Source: Lentimicrobiaceae bacterium
GTDB lineage: Bacteria; Bacteroidota; Bacteroidia; Bacteroidales; F082
DNA length: 47,253 nucleotides
Reading direction: 5' to 3'
Assembly (NCBI GenBank): GCA_015061315.1
Contig: SUWV01000021.1
Span: 1-47,253, forward strand
The notes under the pieces were generated by a model. That model was not told the DNA's origin, searched no databases, and saw only the letters and a program-made list of their open reading frames with translations. The first letter of the stretch is position 1; every line of letters starts with the position of its first letter. A program made the translations under genes and the position numbers. Shown here piece after piece: positions 16,212 through 23,626 of this stretch.

Positions 16212-16814
16212 TCATAGTTCATTCTTACCATATTTTCTTCTGTTCTTTTCTAATTTTCTTTTCAATCGTTCTTTCTTGTTGTAACGATCGTATACTTTTT
16301 TAAATGGATTGTAAAATATGAAATGCCAGCCTCTTATTCTTGGTAAATCTTTGGTTTTGTTGTAATAATAATTTTCTATGTTGGTATTGATGTCATGTTG
16401 AGTTAAAACATACTTTGGTATAGAAGTGGGAATTTTACTTATTATTTCTTCAACTCTATGATTGTCCAAATAAGGAAAGACATCAACATCCTGCAACATG
16501 ATGGTGTCTCTTTCCATCGTTATTTCAAAGTTGTTTGTGTTGATGCTGTCGTAATCGACGGATATGATTTTCGTTACAAAACCTATGCTGCTGATTCTGA
16601 GACTGTCATTCTTTCTTATAAGCATCGAGAATTTTCCGTCATAATCAGATGTCGCCCCGTAATATGATTTTTCGCTTAAGATATGGACGTCAGGAATAGG
16701 GGAGAGACTGTCGACGGAAACGACTTTTCCTTTTAATGGGAAATATTTGTTTTGAGCGTGTAATGTCGCGCTGCATAAAAATATTATCGCAGATATTAAA
16801 AGAAGATGCTTCAT
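16212..16814 (-). CDS. Small secreted protein with carboxypeptidase-like regulatory domain (paralogue 1)
   Basis: 200 residues. Signal peptide KHLLLISAIIFLCSATLHAQ. Residues ~25-115 form a CarboxypepD_reg-like beta-sandwich (LKGKVVSVDSLSPIPDVHI, YDGKFSML, LRISSIGFVTK) as found at the start of TonB-dependent transporters and DUF5686 proteins, but without a barrel behind it. The middle (130-175) is not recognised and the end is strongly basic (KKERLKRKLEKNRRKYG). A close paralogue lies at 17694-18281: the first ~125 residues and the last ~20 are nearly identical, the middle is different, and even the upstream ~60 bp are conserved. No function is known to me. Confidence 0.75.
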   Translation of the reverse strand: MKHLLLISAIIFLCSATLHAQNKYFPLKGKVVSVDSLSPIPDVHILSEKSYYGATSDYDGKFSMLIRKNDSLRISSIGFVTKIISVDYDSINTNNFEITMERDTIMLQDVDVFPYLDNHRVEEIISKIPTSIPKYVLTQHDINTNIENYYYNKTKDLPRIRGWHFIFYNPFKKVYDRYNKKERLKRKLEKNRRKYGKNEL

Positions 16815-16923
16815 ATAATAAAGTGACGAATCTTCATAATGAACGTCATCTATATTTTTTTTATTGCAAATGAATGTAACTATATTTTTAACATTTATAC
16901 TTTCATATTTGAAAATGAAATGT

Positions 16924-16931
16924 TAACTTTG
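16924..16931 (+). promoter_or_regulatory. -7 box of the beta-barrel gene at 17002
   Basis: TAACTTTG matches TAnnTTTG. About 70 bp separate it from the ATG; the leader contains a 9-codon frame (16959-16988) of doubtful meaning. Confidence 0.55.
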
Positions 16932-17001
16932 CGCAATCGAAAACCAATAGGATAATTTATGAAACAAATTGACGAACTTAAAAAATAGAAAGGAATAGGT
17001 T

Positions 17002-17652
17002 ATGAGAAGAATATTAATCATGACATTTCTGATTTTTCTTGTATCTACAGGAATATCGCAAGATAACAAGAAGAACAGCATCAGCCTCGGTTTTGGTTCC
17101 GTCATAAGCACAAAAATAGAATCTTTTAGCCCTGTGATGGACGTGTGTTATAGAAGAGATTTCAACAATGGACTTGGAATAAACCTTGGATATAGATACA
17201 AGGATTGTAATTATGATGAAGTATGCTTTTGGGTGTATGATGACAATGGTGATATATCGAGTGTCAGGAGTAACAAACCAAATTTGTTGAATAAATCTTT
17301 TATTGCAGGATTAACATACAATTTAAAGATATACAAAGATTGGTTTATAGTACCAATGTTCAATATCGGAGTTGGATATGGGGTGGTAAAAAATACAGTT
17401 ACACATAGTTGGGATAACAGCGTACATACACATTCATTGGGTAATGGGACGGATATATCAGTAATACCTTCAGTAAATATTGAATATCATTTTGATAGAA
17501 TTAGATTATTCTGTTCTTATAGTTATGAAATGCTATTTGAGATAGATAGAGGTAGATTCTATATGCCTAATATTGATGTTGACTGGTATACTATTCTTGG
17601 AGACTATTATTTTGTAGGCGATCTGAAATTAGGTGTTGCATTTAGATTTTAA
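17002..17652 (+). CDS. Small outer-membrane beta-barrel protein
   Basis: 216 residues. Signal peptide RRILIMTFLIFLVSTGISQ. The mature protein alternates hydrophobic/aromatic strands typical of an 8-stranded barrel (SISLGFGSVIS, GLGINLGYRYKD, WFIVPMFNIGVGYGV, IRLFCSYSYEML) and closes with KLGVAFRF, whose terminal Phe matches the BAM recognition rule. It lies between, and opposite to, the two carboxypeptidase-regulatory-domain paralogues. The specific function is unknown. Confidence 0.75.
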   Translation: MRRILIMTFLIFLVSTGISQDNKKNSISLGFGSVISTKIESFSPVMDVCYRRDFNNGLGINLGYRYKDCNYDEVCFWVYDDNGDISSVRSNKPNLLNKSFIAGLTYNLKIYKDWFIVPMFNIGVGYGVVKNTVTHSWDNSVHTHSLGNGTDISVIPSVNIEYHFDRIRLFCSYSYEMLFEIDRGRFYMPNIDVDWYTILGDYYFVGDLKLGVAFRF

Positions 17653-17693
17653 GCTTATGAAAAGAGTACAGATGGCAGGCAGACGATGATGCG

Positions 17694-18281
17694 TCAGCGC
17701 CATTCTTCCTCCTCCCCATATTTCCTTCTGTTCTTTTCTAATTTTCTTTTCAATCTTTCTTTCTTGTTGAAACGATTGTATAAACTCTGGATAGGATTTT
17801 GAATTATATTGGCTTTGGGATTTTCTCTTGGTTTCTGCCATATAACTTTTTCAATATTGTCATTCACTCCTTTGATGACAAAGGGTTTCTCAGTCGGCAT
17901 TTCTCTGATGATCTTTTGCATGCTGTAATAGTCGATATATGGAAAGACATCAACATCCTGCAACATGATAGTGTCTCTTTCCATCACGATTTCATAGTTG
18001 TTCGCATCTATGCTGTCGTAACTGATTGCTATCATTTTTGTTACGAAGCCGATGCTGCTGACTCTCAGGCTGTCGTTTCTTCTTATCTGCATTGAGAATC
18101 TTCCATCGAAATCTGATGTCGTTCCATAATATGATATTTCACTTAGGATATGAACATTAGGAATAGGAGAGAGGCTGTCGGCTGAAACGACTTTCCCTCT
18201 TAACGGAAAATATCTGTTCTGAGCGTGTAATGTCGCGCAACATAAAAATACAAACGCAGATATTAAAAGAATGTGTCTCAT
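17694..18281 (-). CDS. Small secreted protein with carboxypeptidase-like regulatory domain (paralogue 2)
   Basis: 195 residues. Signal peptide RHILLISAFVFLCCATLHAQ. It shares with paralogue 1 the beta-sandwich domain (LRGKVVSADSLSPIPNVHI, FDGRFSMQ, LRVSSIGFVTK, MERDTIMLQDVDVFPY) and the basic tail KKERLKRKLEKNRRKYG, while residues ~125-170 diverge, including a Pro/Lys-rich segment. The duplication spans the promoter-proximal region too. The mosaic pattern (conserved ends, different centre) suggests either relaxed selection or exchange in the central part. Function unknown. Confidence 0.75.
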   Translation of the reverse strand: MRHILLISAFVFLCCATLHAQNRYFPLRGKVVSADSLSPIPNVHILSEISYYGTTSDFDGRFSMQIRRNDSLRVSSIGFVTKMIAISYDSIDANNYEIVMERDTIMLQDVDVFPYIDYYSMQKIIREMPTEKPFVIKGVNDNIEKVIWQKPRENPKANIIQNPIQSLYNRFNKKERLKRKLEKNRRKYGEEEEWR

Positions 18282-18383
18282 TTGATAAAGTGACGAATCT
18301 TCAGAATGAACGTCATCTATATTTTTTTTATTGCAAATGATAATACAATTTTTAATTTTGTCAAGATGAAAATGAAAAATATT

Positions 18384-18421
18384 ACAAAAAAAAGGTAAGT
18401 TTCCAAGAAGAAACTTACCTT
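18384..18421 (-). terminator. Rho-independent terminator of the SDR-VOC operon
   Basis: Stem AAGGTAAGTTTC / GAAACTTACCTT (12 bp, 6-nt loop). Read on the - strand it is followed by a run of T (the A-run at 18386-18393). Confidence 0.85.
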
Positions 18422-18446
18422 AAACCTTAAGCCTTAATCCTTAAAC

Positions 18447-19520
18447 TTATTTAATATTCTCAACCTTCACCTTACTAAATCTCATGGCTTTTGTCATGAA
18501 CTTAGGAAGCGGTTTGTAGTCGTTTCTGTTGCCGAGGTTGAGATAGATGCCAAATTTTTTCATGACAGGTACCTTGAAAGTCTCGACAAATTCTATCAAT
18601 GTTCCGTTAGGATCTTCCACGTAGGTGAAGTGTCCGTTGGCATCGCCCATGTCGAAGTCGCGGCCGCCATCGCAGACGAAAGGATGTCCTAATGCTTCTG
18701 CAGCTTCTTTGATGCAGTCCATATTACGAACATCGAAACATAGATGGATATAACCTGGGTCGCCCCAATATCTGTTTTCCAAGACCTTGACAGGCTCTGC
18801 GCTTAAATTTTTGACTAACTCGATATGAGAGTCACCCATCATATCGGAGAGAGGACCTTGTATTGGTTTGGAACGTTTCAACATTACGCGACGTAATTCG
18901 CAATTGCCGCCGTTGATGTTCTTTAACTCATCAAAAGTGCTTGTTACATCGCCGACAACAGTATCGTAATCTAACAATTTTCCGTAGAACTCTATAGATT
19001 TCTCCATGTCTTTGACACCGATAACAACGCCATTTACTCCGCCATTTGTCTTGTCTTCGTCGATGAAGGCGTAGTCGTTTTGTTCCACTTCAAAGATATT
19101 GTTCCAAGGGTCTTTGAAATAGAAATGCTTGAAACCGAAAGGGGAGGAGCATACTTCGCTGAGCATGGTAGCTCCGTTGTTTTTAAGATGAGCGTATGAT
19201 TTATCTACGTCTTTAGCTTTTATCTTACAGATGTTGATGCCGTAGTCGCCGAGTTGAAGCGGACGTTCCGGATATTTCACTTTTCTGCCTTTAGGCTGCC
19301 ATACTTCAAATCCGCCGCCGCCGCGAGGGTTGAATGCTAAGATGGCGCGTCGTGGCTGTGGCTTGCCGCCTGTGTAAGGAAGCATACGTTCTGCAACGCC
19401 TTCGTCGTCAAAGATCTTCATCTCGAAACCTAAGACTGTGTGATACCATTTCCATGGAGCTATCAATTCTTCAACTCCAATACCGACTTGCTGTATGCCG
19501 CATATAACTTTTTCTTTCAT
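18447..19520 (-). CDS. VOC superfamily protein (tandem glyoxalase/dioxygenase-like modules)
   Basis: 357 residues with two VOC domains. Module 1 (about 5-150) opens GIQQVGIGVEELIAPWKWYH and closes NIFEVEQND. Module 2 (about 165-315) opens GVVIGVKDMEKSIEFYGKLL and contains GYIHLCFDV, then closes GTLIEFVET. The position usually holding the first metal His is Gln in module 1 and Val in module 2, whereas His (GYIHL) and Glu (LIEF, FEVE) remain elsewhere, so the metal site may be atypical. It follows an SDR gene by 12 nt on the - strand and shares that operon, divergent from spt. The reaction is unknown; lipid or aldehyde chemistry is inferred only from context. Confidence 0.8.
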   Translation of the reverse strand: MKEKVICGIQQVGIGVEELIAPWKWYHTVLGFEMKIFDDEGVAERMLPYTGGKPQPRRAILAFNPRGGGGFEVWQPKGRKVKYPERPLQLGDYGINICKIKAKDVDKSYAHLKNNGATMLSEVCSSPFGFKHFYFKDPWNNIFEVEQNDYAFIDEDKTNGGVNGVVIGVKDMEKSIEFYGKLLDYDTVVGDVTSTFDELKNINGGNCELRRVMLKRSKPIQGPLSDMMGDSHIELVKNLSAEPVKVLENRYWGDPGYIHLCFDVRNMDCIKEAAEALGHPFVCDGGRDFDMGDANGHFTYVEDPNGTLIEFVETFKVPVMKKFGIYLNLGNRNDYKPLPKFMTKAMRFSKVKVENIK

Positions 19521-19532
19521 AATCGTTTTTTT

Positions 19533-20324
19533 TTATGTTGGTGAAATATGTTTTGAAAGTACGTAATAAAGTCGAGGCAGATACCTATTAATATGAGCCA
19601 TCAGAAGTTCGTACTTGCCAATGAGTTTTCTGTGTTTCTTTTTCTTGATTGCCTTGACGGCGCGTTTGGCGGCTTTGTCAACGTCTAAGCCTTTAGCCTG
19701 ACCTTGATCCATCTTGCCGTATTTCTCTCCGTTGCCGAGGAGTGCGCTCTTGCTGATGTTGGTGTTGATACGTCCTGGAATTAGGAAAGTCACGGAAACA
19801 TTATCGTATTCCAAATCCATCGACTCGAAGAAACCGAAGAGTGCGTGTTTTGATGAACAATAAGAAGTTCTCAACGGGAAACCGAACAATCCGGCGAGCG
19901 AAGTCGTGACCGAGATGCTTGTATGTGCCGCGTTAAGGATTTCTTCTTTGAATTTCTTGATGAGATATACTGCGCCCCAATAGTTGATCTGCATTATCTT
20001 CTGGTCGGTGGCGAAGTCGGTGTCGAAAGCCTTGGCACGTTGTGAGATGCCAGCATTCAGCACGAAGAGGTCGATATTTACATTATGAGACTTTACGAAC
20101 TCGACCATATTGTCGATGCTTGAATAATCGGCGAAGTTGCTTTCTATAGTATAGACTTTAACGCCGTTCAGTTCGCAGGCTTTCTTTGTCTCTTCCAAAT
20201 CGTTGGAGCCTAATCCTGTTAAAAACAAATTGCAACCTTCTTTTGAGAGCTGCTTTGCAATAGCCGCGCCAATACCGGAACTGCCTCCTGTGACAAGCGC
20301 GTATTTTCCTTTAAAATTTATCAT
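19533..20324 (-). CDS. Short-chain dehydrogenase/reductase beside the spt gene
   Basis: 263 residues. Classical SDR motifs: TGGSSGIG (cofactor loop, about 12-19), NAG (NAGIS), catalytic Ser in SVTTSLAG, and Tyr/Lys in TSYCSSKHA. The C-terminus is basic (KAIKKKKHRKLIGKYE) with a hydrophobic end, as in membrane-associated lipid SDRs (DHRS7-like). The gene is divergent from spt and heads an operon with the VOC gene. It is a candidate 3-ketosphinganine reductase, but so is the SDR at 21807; the sequence does not decide between them. Confidence 0.85.
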   Translation of the reverse strand: MINFKGKYALVTGGSSGIGAAIAKQLSKEGCNLFLTGLGSNDLEETKKACELNGVKVYTIESNFADYSSIDNMVEFVKSHNVNIDLFVLNAGISQRAKAFDTDFATDQKIMQINYWGAVYLIKKFKEEILNAAHTSISVTTSLAGLFGFPLRTSYCSSKHALFGFFESMDLEYDNVSVTFLIPGRINTNISKSALLGNGEKYGKMDQGQAKGLDVDKAAKRAVKAIKKKKHRKLIGKYELLMAHINRYLPRLYYVLSKHISPT

Positions 20325-20384
20325 GTTAATTATAAGTCAATGAGTCTATAAGACTGTGAGTCTATGTGTTTAATTTATGATTTG

Positions 20385-20392
20385 CAAAAATA
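20385..20392 (-). promoter_or_regulatory. -7 box of the SDR-VOC operon
   Basis: CAAAAATA reads TATTTTTG on the - strand, a TAnnTTTG match 60 bp upstream of the SDR ATG. A short AGTCTATAAGACTGTGAGTC word repeat (20334-20365) lies in the leader. Confidence 0.5.
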
Positions 20393-20479
20393 TTATTTTT
20401 TAATTTAAATAGGTATAAATTTGAGCTAAAAAAGATAAAATATTTTATTAAATCGTTTTGATATAGTAAATATATTTAC

Positions 20480-20487
20480 TAATTTTG
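20480..20487 (+). promoter_or_regulatory. -33/-7 promoter of the spt operon
   Basis: TAATTTTG with TTTTG ending at 20460 and a 19-bp spacer, a textbook Bacteroidetes promoter. It lies in the 207-bp divergent region shared with the SDR-VOC operon; a MarR regulator encoded two genes downstream might bind here, which is inference. Confidence 0.75.
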
Positions 20488-20531
20488 CAGGGAAAAATAA
20501 ATCCTTATTAACATCAGTAAAATCAGTAGAA

Positions 20532-21791
20532 ATGGAAATTTTTGAAAGAATAGCTAAGGACTCTGGCGGTCCGATTGGTCAATACAGAGATCGTGCACAC
20601 GGTTATTTCGTTTTCCCAAGATTAGAAGGTGAGTTGGGTCCTCACATGCGTTTCAACGGCGTTGACGTCTTGAACTGGAGTTTGAACAACTACTTAGGTT
20701 TGGCTAACCACCCAGAAATCAGAAAGGTTGATGCTGAAGCTGCAGCACGTTGGGGTATGGCATATCCTATGGGCGCTCGTATGATGAGTGGTAACACACG
20801 TCTCCACGAAAGATTAGAACAAGAACTCGCCGACTTTGAAAGAAAAGAAGCTGCCTACGAATTTAACTTCGGTTATCAAGGTATAGTTTCAACAATCGAC
20901 GCATTGACAACACGTCACGATGTCATCGTTTTCGACTCTGAAGCTCACGCTTGTTTAATAGACGGTAAACGTCTCCACTTGGGTCAATCATTCCACTTCA
21001 AACATAACGACATAGAAAGCTGCGAGAAAGCTCTTAAGAGAGCAACAGAAATTGTCAACAAGACAGGCGGCGGTATCTTACTCATCACAGAAGGTGTGTT
21101 CGGTATGACAGGTGCTCTCGGTATCTTAGACCAAATCGTTGAGTTGAAGAAGAAATATCAATTCCGTATCCTCATCGACGATGCTCACGGTTTCGGCGTG
21201 ATGGGACCTACAGGTCGCGGTACTTCAGAACATTTCGGCGTGATGGATGAAATAGACCTTTATATTGGTGCTTACGCTAAGTCTATGGCTATCATCGGTG
21301 GTTTCGTCGCAGGTCCTAAATATGTAATTGATTACTTACGTTACAACATGCGTTCTCAAATGTACGCTAAGTCATTGCCTATGCCAATCGTTGAAGGTTG
21401 CTTGAAACGTTTAGAAATAATCCGTAGCGCAGAAGGCGACGAGTTACGTAAGAAATTATGGACAGTGACACGCGCATTGCAAGATGGCTTCCGTAACTTA
21501 GGCTTTGAAATAGGACCAGCTGAAGCATGTGTGACACCAATATTCTTGCCAGGTAACGAACAACAAGCTGCACAAATAGCAAAAGACCTTAGAACAAATT
21601 ACAAAATTTTCTGTTCTATCGTTACATATCCGGTTATTCCAAGAGGTATGATTATCTTCAGAATAATCCCAACAGCGGTTCATACATTAGAAGATGTGAA
21701 CTACACTTTGAATGCGTTTGCCGATGTCAAGAGAAAACTTGCTGAAGGTAAGTACGACTCTGACGAGATGCCGAATATGGCTATTTGGTAA
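20532..21791 (+). CDS. spt: Serine palmitoyltransferase-type alpha-oxoamine synthase
   Basis: 419 residues. A PLP enzyme that condenses serine with an acyl thioester, the first step of sphingolipid synthesis. Seen: LNWSLNNYLGLANHPEI, RMMSGNTRLHERLE, DDAHGFGVMG (PLP-contacting Asp/His, 216-219) and the Schiff-base Lys250 in GAYAKSMAIIGGF. The YAKS context is the form I know from Bacteroides SPT rather than the TFSKS/TLGK of BioF or Kbl. Two SDR genes flank it, as expected for reduction of 3-ketosphinganine. A related oxoamine synthase with another acyl donor cannot be excluded. It has a strong promoter, and evenly adapted codon use suggests high expression. Confidence 0.88.
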   Translation: MEIFERIAKDSGGPIGQYRDRAHGYFVFPRLEGELGPHMRFNGVDVLNWSLNNYLGLANHPEIRKVDAEAAARWGMAYPMGARMMSGNTRLHERLEQELADFERKEAAYEFNFGYQGIVSTIDALTTRHDVIVFDSEAHACLIDGKRLHLGQSFHFKHNDIESCEKALKRATEIVNKTGGGILLITEGVFGMTGALGILDQIVELKKKYQFRILIDDAHGFGVMGPTGRGTSEHFGVMDEIDLYIGAYAKSMAIIGGFVAGPKYVIDYLRYNMRSQMYAKSLPMPIVEGCLKRLEIIRSAEGDELRKKLWTVTRALQDGFRNLGFEIGPAEACVTPIFLPGNEQQAAQIAKDLRTNYKIFCSIVTYPVIPRGMIIFRIIPTAVHTLEDVNYTLNAFADVKRKLAEGKYDSDEMPNMAIW

Positions 21792-21806
21792 CACATTAAT
21801 TAATAT

Positions 21807-22643
21807 ATGAACAACTTTTATAAAGATAAAGTCATTATAGTAACAGGAGCCAGCTCGGGAATCGGGTTGGCTTCTGCTACAAGATTTGCATCGCTCGGAG
21901 CAAAAATAGTGCTCGCAGCACGTTCCATCGATAAGTTGGAAAAGATAGCAGAAGAGATAAACAAAAAGTTCAATAAGTCAACGGACAATGTACTTTGTGT
22001 AAAGACTGATGTCACAAAGGAAGAAGACTGTAAGAACCTCGTTGAGCAGACTGTAAAACATTTTGGCAAGATAGATGTCTTGGTAAATAATGCAGGTATC
22101 TCGATGCGTGCTGTTTTCAAAGATATGGATTTAAAAGTCATGAGGTCGTTGATGGACACTAATTTCTGGGGAACGGTCTATTGTACAAAATACGCTTTGC
22201 CATATCTTTTGGAGACCAAAGGCAGTGTTGTCGGAGTCATATCGACGGCGGGATATGTCGGCTTGCCGGCACGCACTGCATATTCGGCATCTAAGTTCGC
22301 GGTGCGAGGCTTCCTTGAAACATTAAGGATAGAACATTTGTATGACGGCTTGCATGTCATGATATTCGCACCTGGATTTACGACCTCAAACATAAGAAAT
22401 GTTGCATTAACAGCCGATGGTAGTCCGCAAGGCGAGACGCCTCGTAAGGAGGAGCGTATGATGTCGGCGGAGAGAGTGGCGAAGATAATGGCGCGAGGAA
22501 TCTTCAGAAGAAAGACACACATGGTGCTCACGCCGCTCGGAAAAGCGACGCTGTTTGCAAACAGACGCTTGCCTCGCGTGACAGATAAAATGGAATATAG
22601 AATGATGGCTAACGAACCCGATAGCCCATTGAAAAAGCAATAG
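21807..22643 (+). CDS. Short-chain dehydrogenase downstream of spt (candidate 3-ketosphinganine reductase)
   Basis: 278 residues. TGASSGIG cofactor loop (about 13-20), NNAGIS, VISTAGYVGLPARTAYSASKFAV containing the catalytic Ser, Tyr and Lys, and PGFTTSNIR. The C-terminal ~50 residues are basic and amphipathic, like KDSR/DHRS-type enzymes that act on lipids. It begins 15 nt after spt and is the most direct candidate for the NADPH-dependent reduction following SPT. The SDR at 19533 is the rival candidate. Confidence 0.85.
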   Translation: MNNFYKDKVIIVTGASSGIGLASATRFASLGAKIVLAARSIDKLEKIAEEINKKFNKSTDNVLCVKTDVTKEEDCKNLVEQTVKHFGKIDVLVNNAGISMRAVFKDMDLKVMRSLMDTNFWGTVYCTKYALPYLLETKGSVVGVISTAGYVGLPARTAYSASKFAVRGFLETLRIEHLYDGLHVMIFAPGFTTSNIRNVALTADGSPQGETPRKEERMMSAERVAKIMARGIFRRKTHMVLTPLGKATLFANRRLPRVTDKMEYRMMANEPDSPLKKQ

Positions 22644-22675
22644 AGAAAACACATTAATAAAACAATAGAAAGATT

Positions 22676-23110
22676 ATGCTTCTAATGAAAAAAGTGGCAG
22701 TTTATATCAATATCTTAAACTGCTCTTTGATAAAGTATTTCGCTAAGGAGTTGAGTCGTAATGATATTAACCTCACACCTGAACAATATCTTGTGATGGA
22801 TATACTTTGGGATGCAGAGACTTTATCGCAACAAGCTATAGCAGATATAATTCAGAAAGATAAAAACTCTGTTACTAAGTTTATAGATTCTTTGGAAAGA
22901 AAAGGTTTGGTATATCGCGCCATGAATAAGAAAGACCGTCGTATCAATGATATTATTGTTACGGAGGAAGGAATGAAGCTGAAGGGAAAGACGACAGAAG
23001 TGGCGATTAATATGATGAGGAATGTTTTGAAAGATATCAAGGAAGAAGACCTGATAGTCTTTGATAAAGTCATGAATCAGATTAAGGATAATATTGACGC
23101 TGAACTCTGA
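22676..23110 (+). CDS. MarR family transcriptional regulator
   Basis: 144 residues; start at 22676 or at the second ATG, 22685. A winged helix-turn-helix is evident: LTPEQYLVMDILWD, LSQQAIADIIQKDKNSVTKFIDSLERKGLVYR (recognition helix), then the wing NKKDRRINDIIVTEEG. MarR proteins usually repress nearby divergent genes and release DNA on ligand binding. It is the last gene of the spt operon, 33 nt after the SDR. Control of the divergent lipid genes is a reasonable inference; the ligand is unknown. Confidence 0.9.
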   Translation: MLLMKKVAVYINILNCSLIKYFAKELSRNDINLTPEQYLVMDILWDAETLSQQAIADIIQKDKNSVTKFIDSLERKGLVYRAMNKKDRRINDIIVTEEGMKLKGKTTEVAINMMRNVLKDIKEEDLIVFDKVMNQIKDNIDAEL

Positions 23111-23123
23111 CTTTGAACTCATC

Positions 23124-23180
23124 GAGACGCACCAATTACATCGTGTTTATTTTCATCGGTGTAATATGTCACGTCTCTAC
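23124..23180. repeat. Palindromic dispersed element, copy D
   Basis: Inverted orientation relative to A-C: GAGACGCACCAATTACA, spacer, TGTAATATGTCACGTCTCTAC. It lies between convergent marR and ferredoxin genes. Confidence 0.85.
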
Positions 23181-23186
23181 ATAAGG

Positions 23187-23223
23187 GACTTTGGACTTTA
23201 GACTTTAGACTTTGGACTTTAGT
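23187..23223. repeat. Degenerate GACTTTA/GACTTTG word repeat
   Basis: Five 8-9-bp GACTTTAGACTTTGGACTTT-type units between palindromic element D and the marR/ferredoxin terminator. Confidence 0.85.
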
Positions 23224-23232
23224 CATAAAAAT

Positions 23233-23260
23233 AAAAGCTCGACATTTTGTCGAGCTTTTT
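23233..23260. terminator. Bidirectional terminator between marR and the ferredoxin gene
   Basis: Near-perfect stem AAAAGCTCGACA / TGTCGAGCTTTT with a 3-nt loop. T-rich tracts follow it in both directions, serving two convergent genes. Confidence 0.88.
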
Positions 23261-23288
23261 CCCTTTTAACGAATAAAAAAATTAATTC

Positions 23289-23456
23289 TTAATCTTCGAC
23301 GATAGCATCGTTTGGACATGCACCAGCGCATGAGCCACAGCTAACACATGTGTCAGCATCAATTACATAAATGTCGCCTTCAGAAATAGCACCAACTGGG
23401 CACTCATCGATACATGTGCCACATGCTACACAATTGTCTAAAATTTTATAAGCCAT
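23289..23456 (-). CDS. 2x[4Fe-4S] ferredoxin
   Basis: 55 residues. Two cluster motifs: [12 protein letters not shown] (CxxCxxCxxxC then Pro) at residues 9-20 and [12 protein letters not shown] at 37-48, the bacterial dicluster ferredoxin pattern. It is a cytoplasmic low-potential electron carrier. It is divergent from korA, the 2-oxoacid:ferredoxin oxidoreductase, which needs such an acceptor, so a functional pairing is likely. A TATCTTTG box lies 25 bp upstream. Confidence 0.95.
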   Translation of the reverse strand: MAYKILDNCVACGTCIDECPVGAISEGDIYVIDADTCVSCGSCAGACPNDAIVED

Positions 23457-23481
23457 AATTTTTTAAGTTTTGAATTTGTTG

Positions 23482-23489
23482 CAAAGATA
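23482..23489 (-). promoter_or_regulatory. -7 box of the ferredoxin gene
   Basis: CAAAGATA reads TATCTTTG on the - strand, an exact consensus match. Confidence 0.65.
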
Positions 23490-23581
23490 TAAAGATAATT
23501 GGTATAAAAACAAAAAAAATAAAAAAAACTTTTTCTTTTATTTTTATTCATTTTTTTTGTCGCTGCATAACAATAAATAGT

Positions 23582-23589
23582 TACATTTG
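23582..23589 (+). promoter_or_regulatory. -7 box of korAB
   Basis: TACATTTG matches TAnnTTTG. A TTTG at 23556-23559 may serve as -33. The box is 37 bp before the korA ATG. Confidence 0.6.
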
Positions 23590-23626
23590 CAGAAAATTTG
23601 CATAATCAAAATTAATATAGTTTCCT

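Noticed and set aside
16959..16988. Nine-codon leader peptide (MKQIDELKK) before the beta-barrel gene
   Set aside because: It is too short to judge and has no attenuator-like hairpin or codon bias; kept only as a remark under the promoter.
20532..21791. 2-amino-3-ketobutyrate CoA ligase or BioF for the PLP enzyme
   Set aside because: No tdh or biotin genes are adjacent, the lysine context YAKS and two lipid-type SDR neighbours favour SPT; a different acyl donor is still possible.
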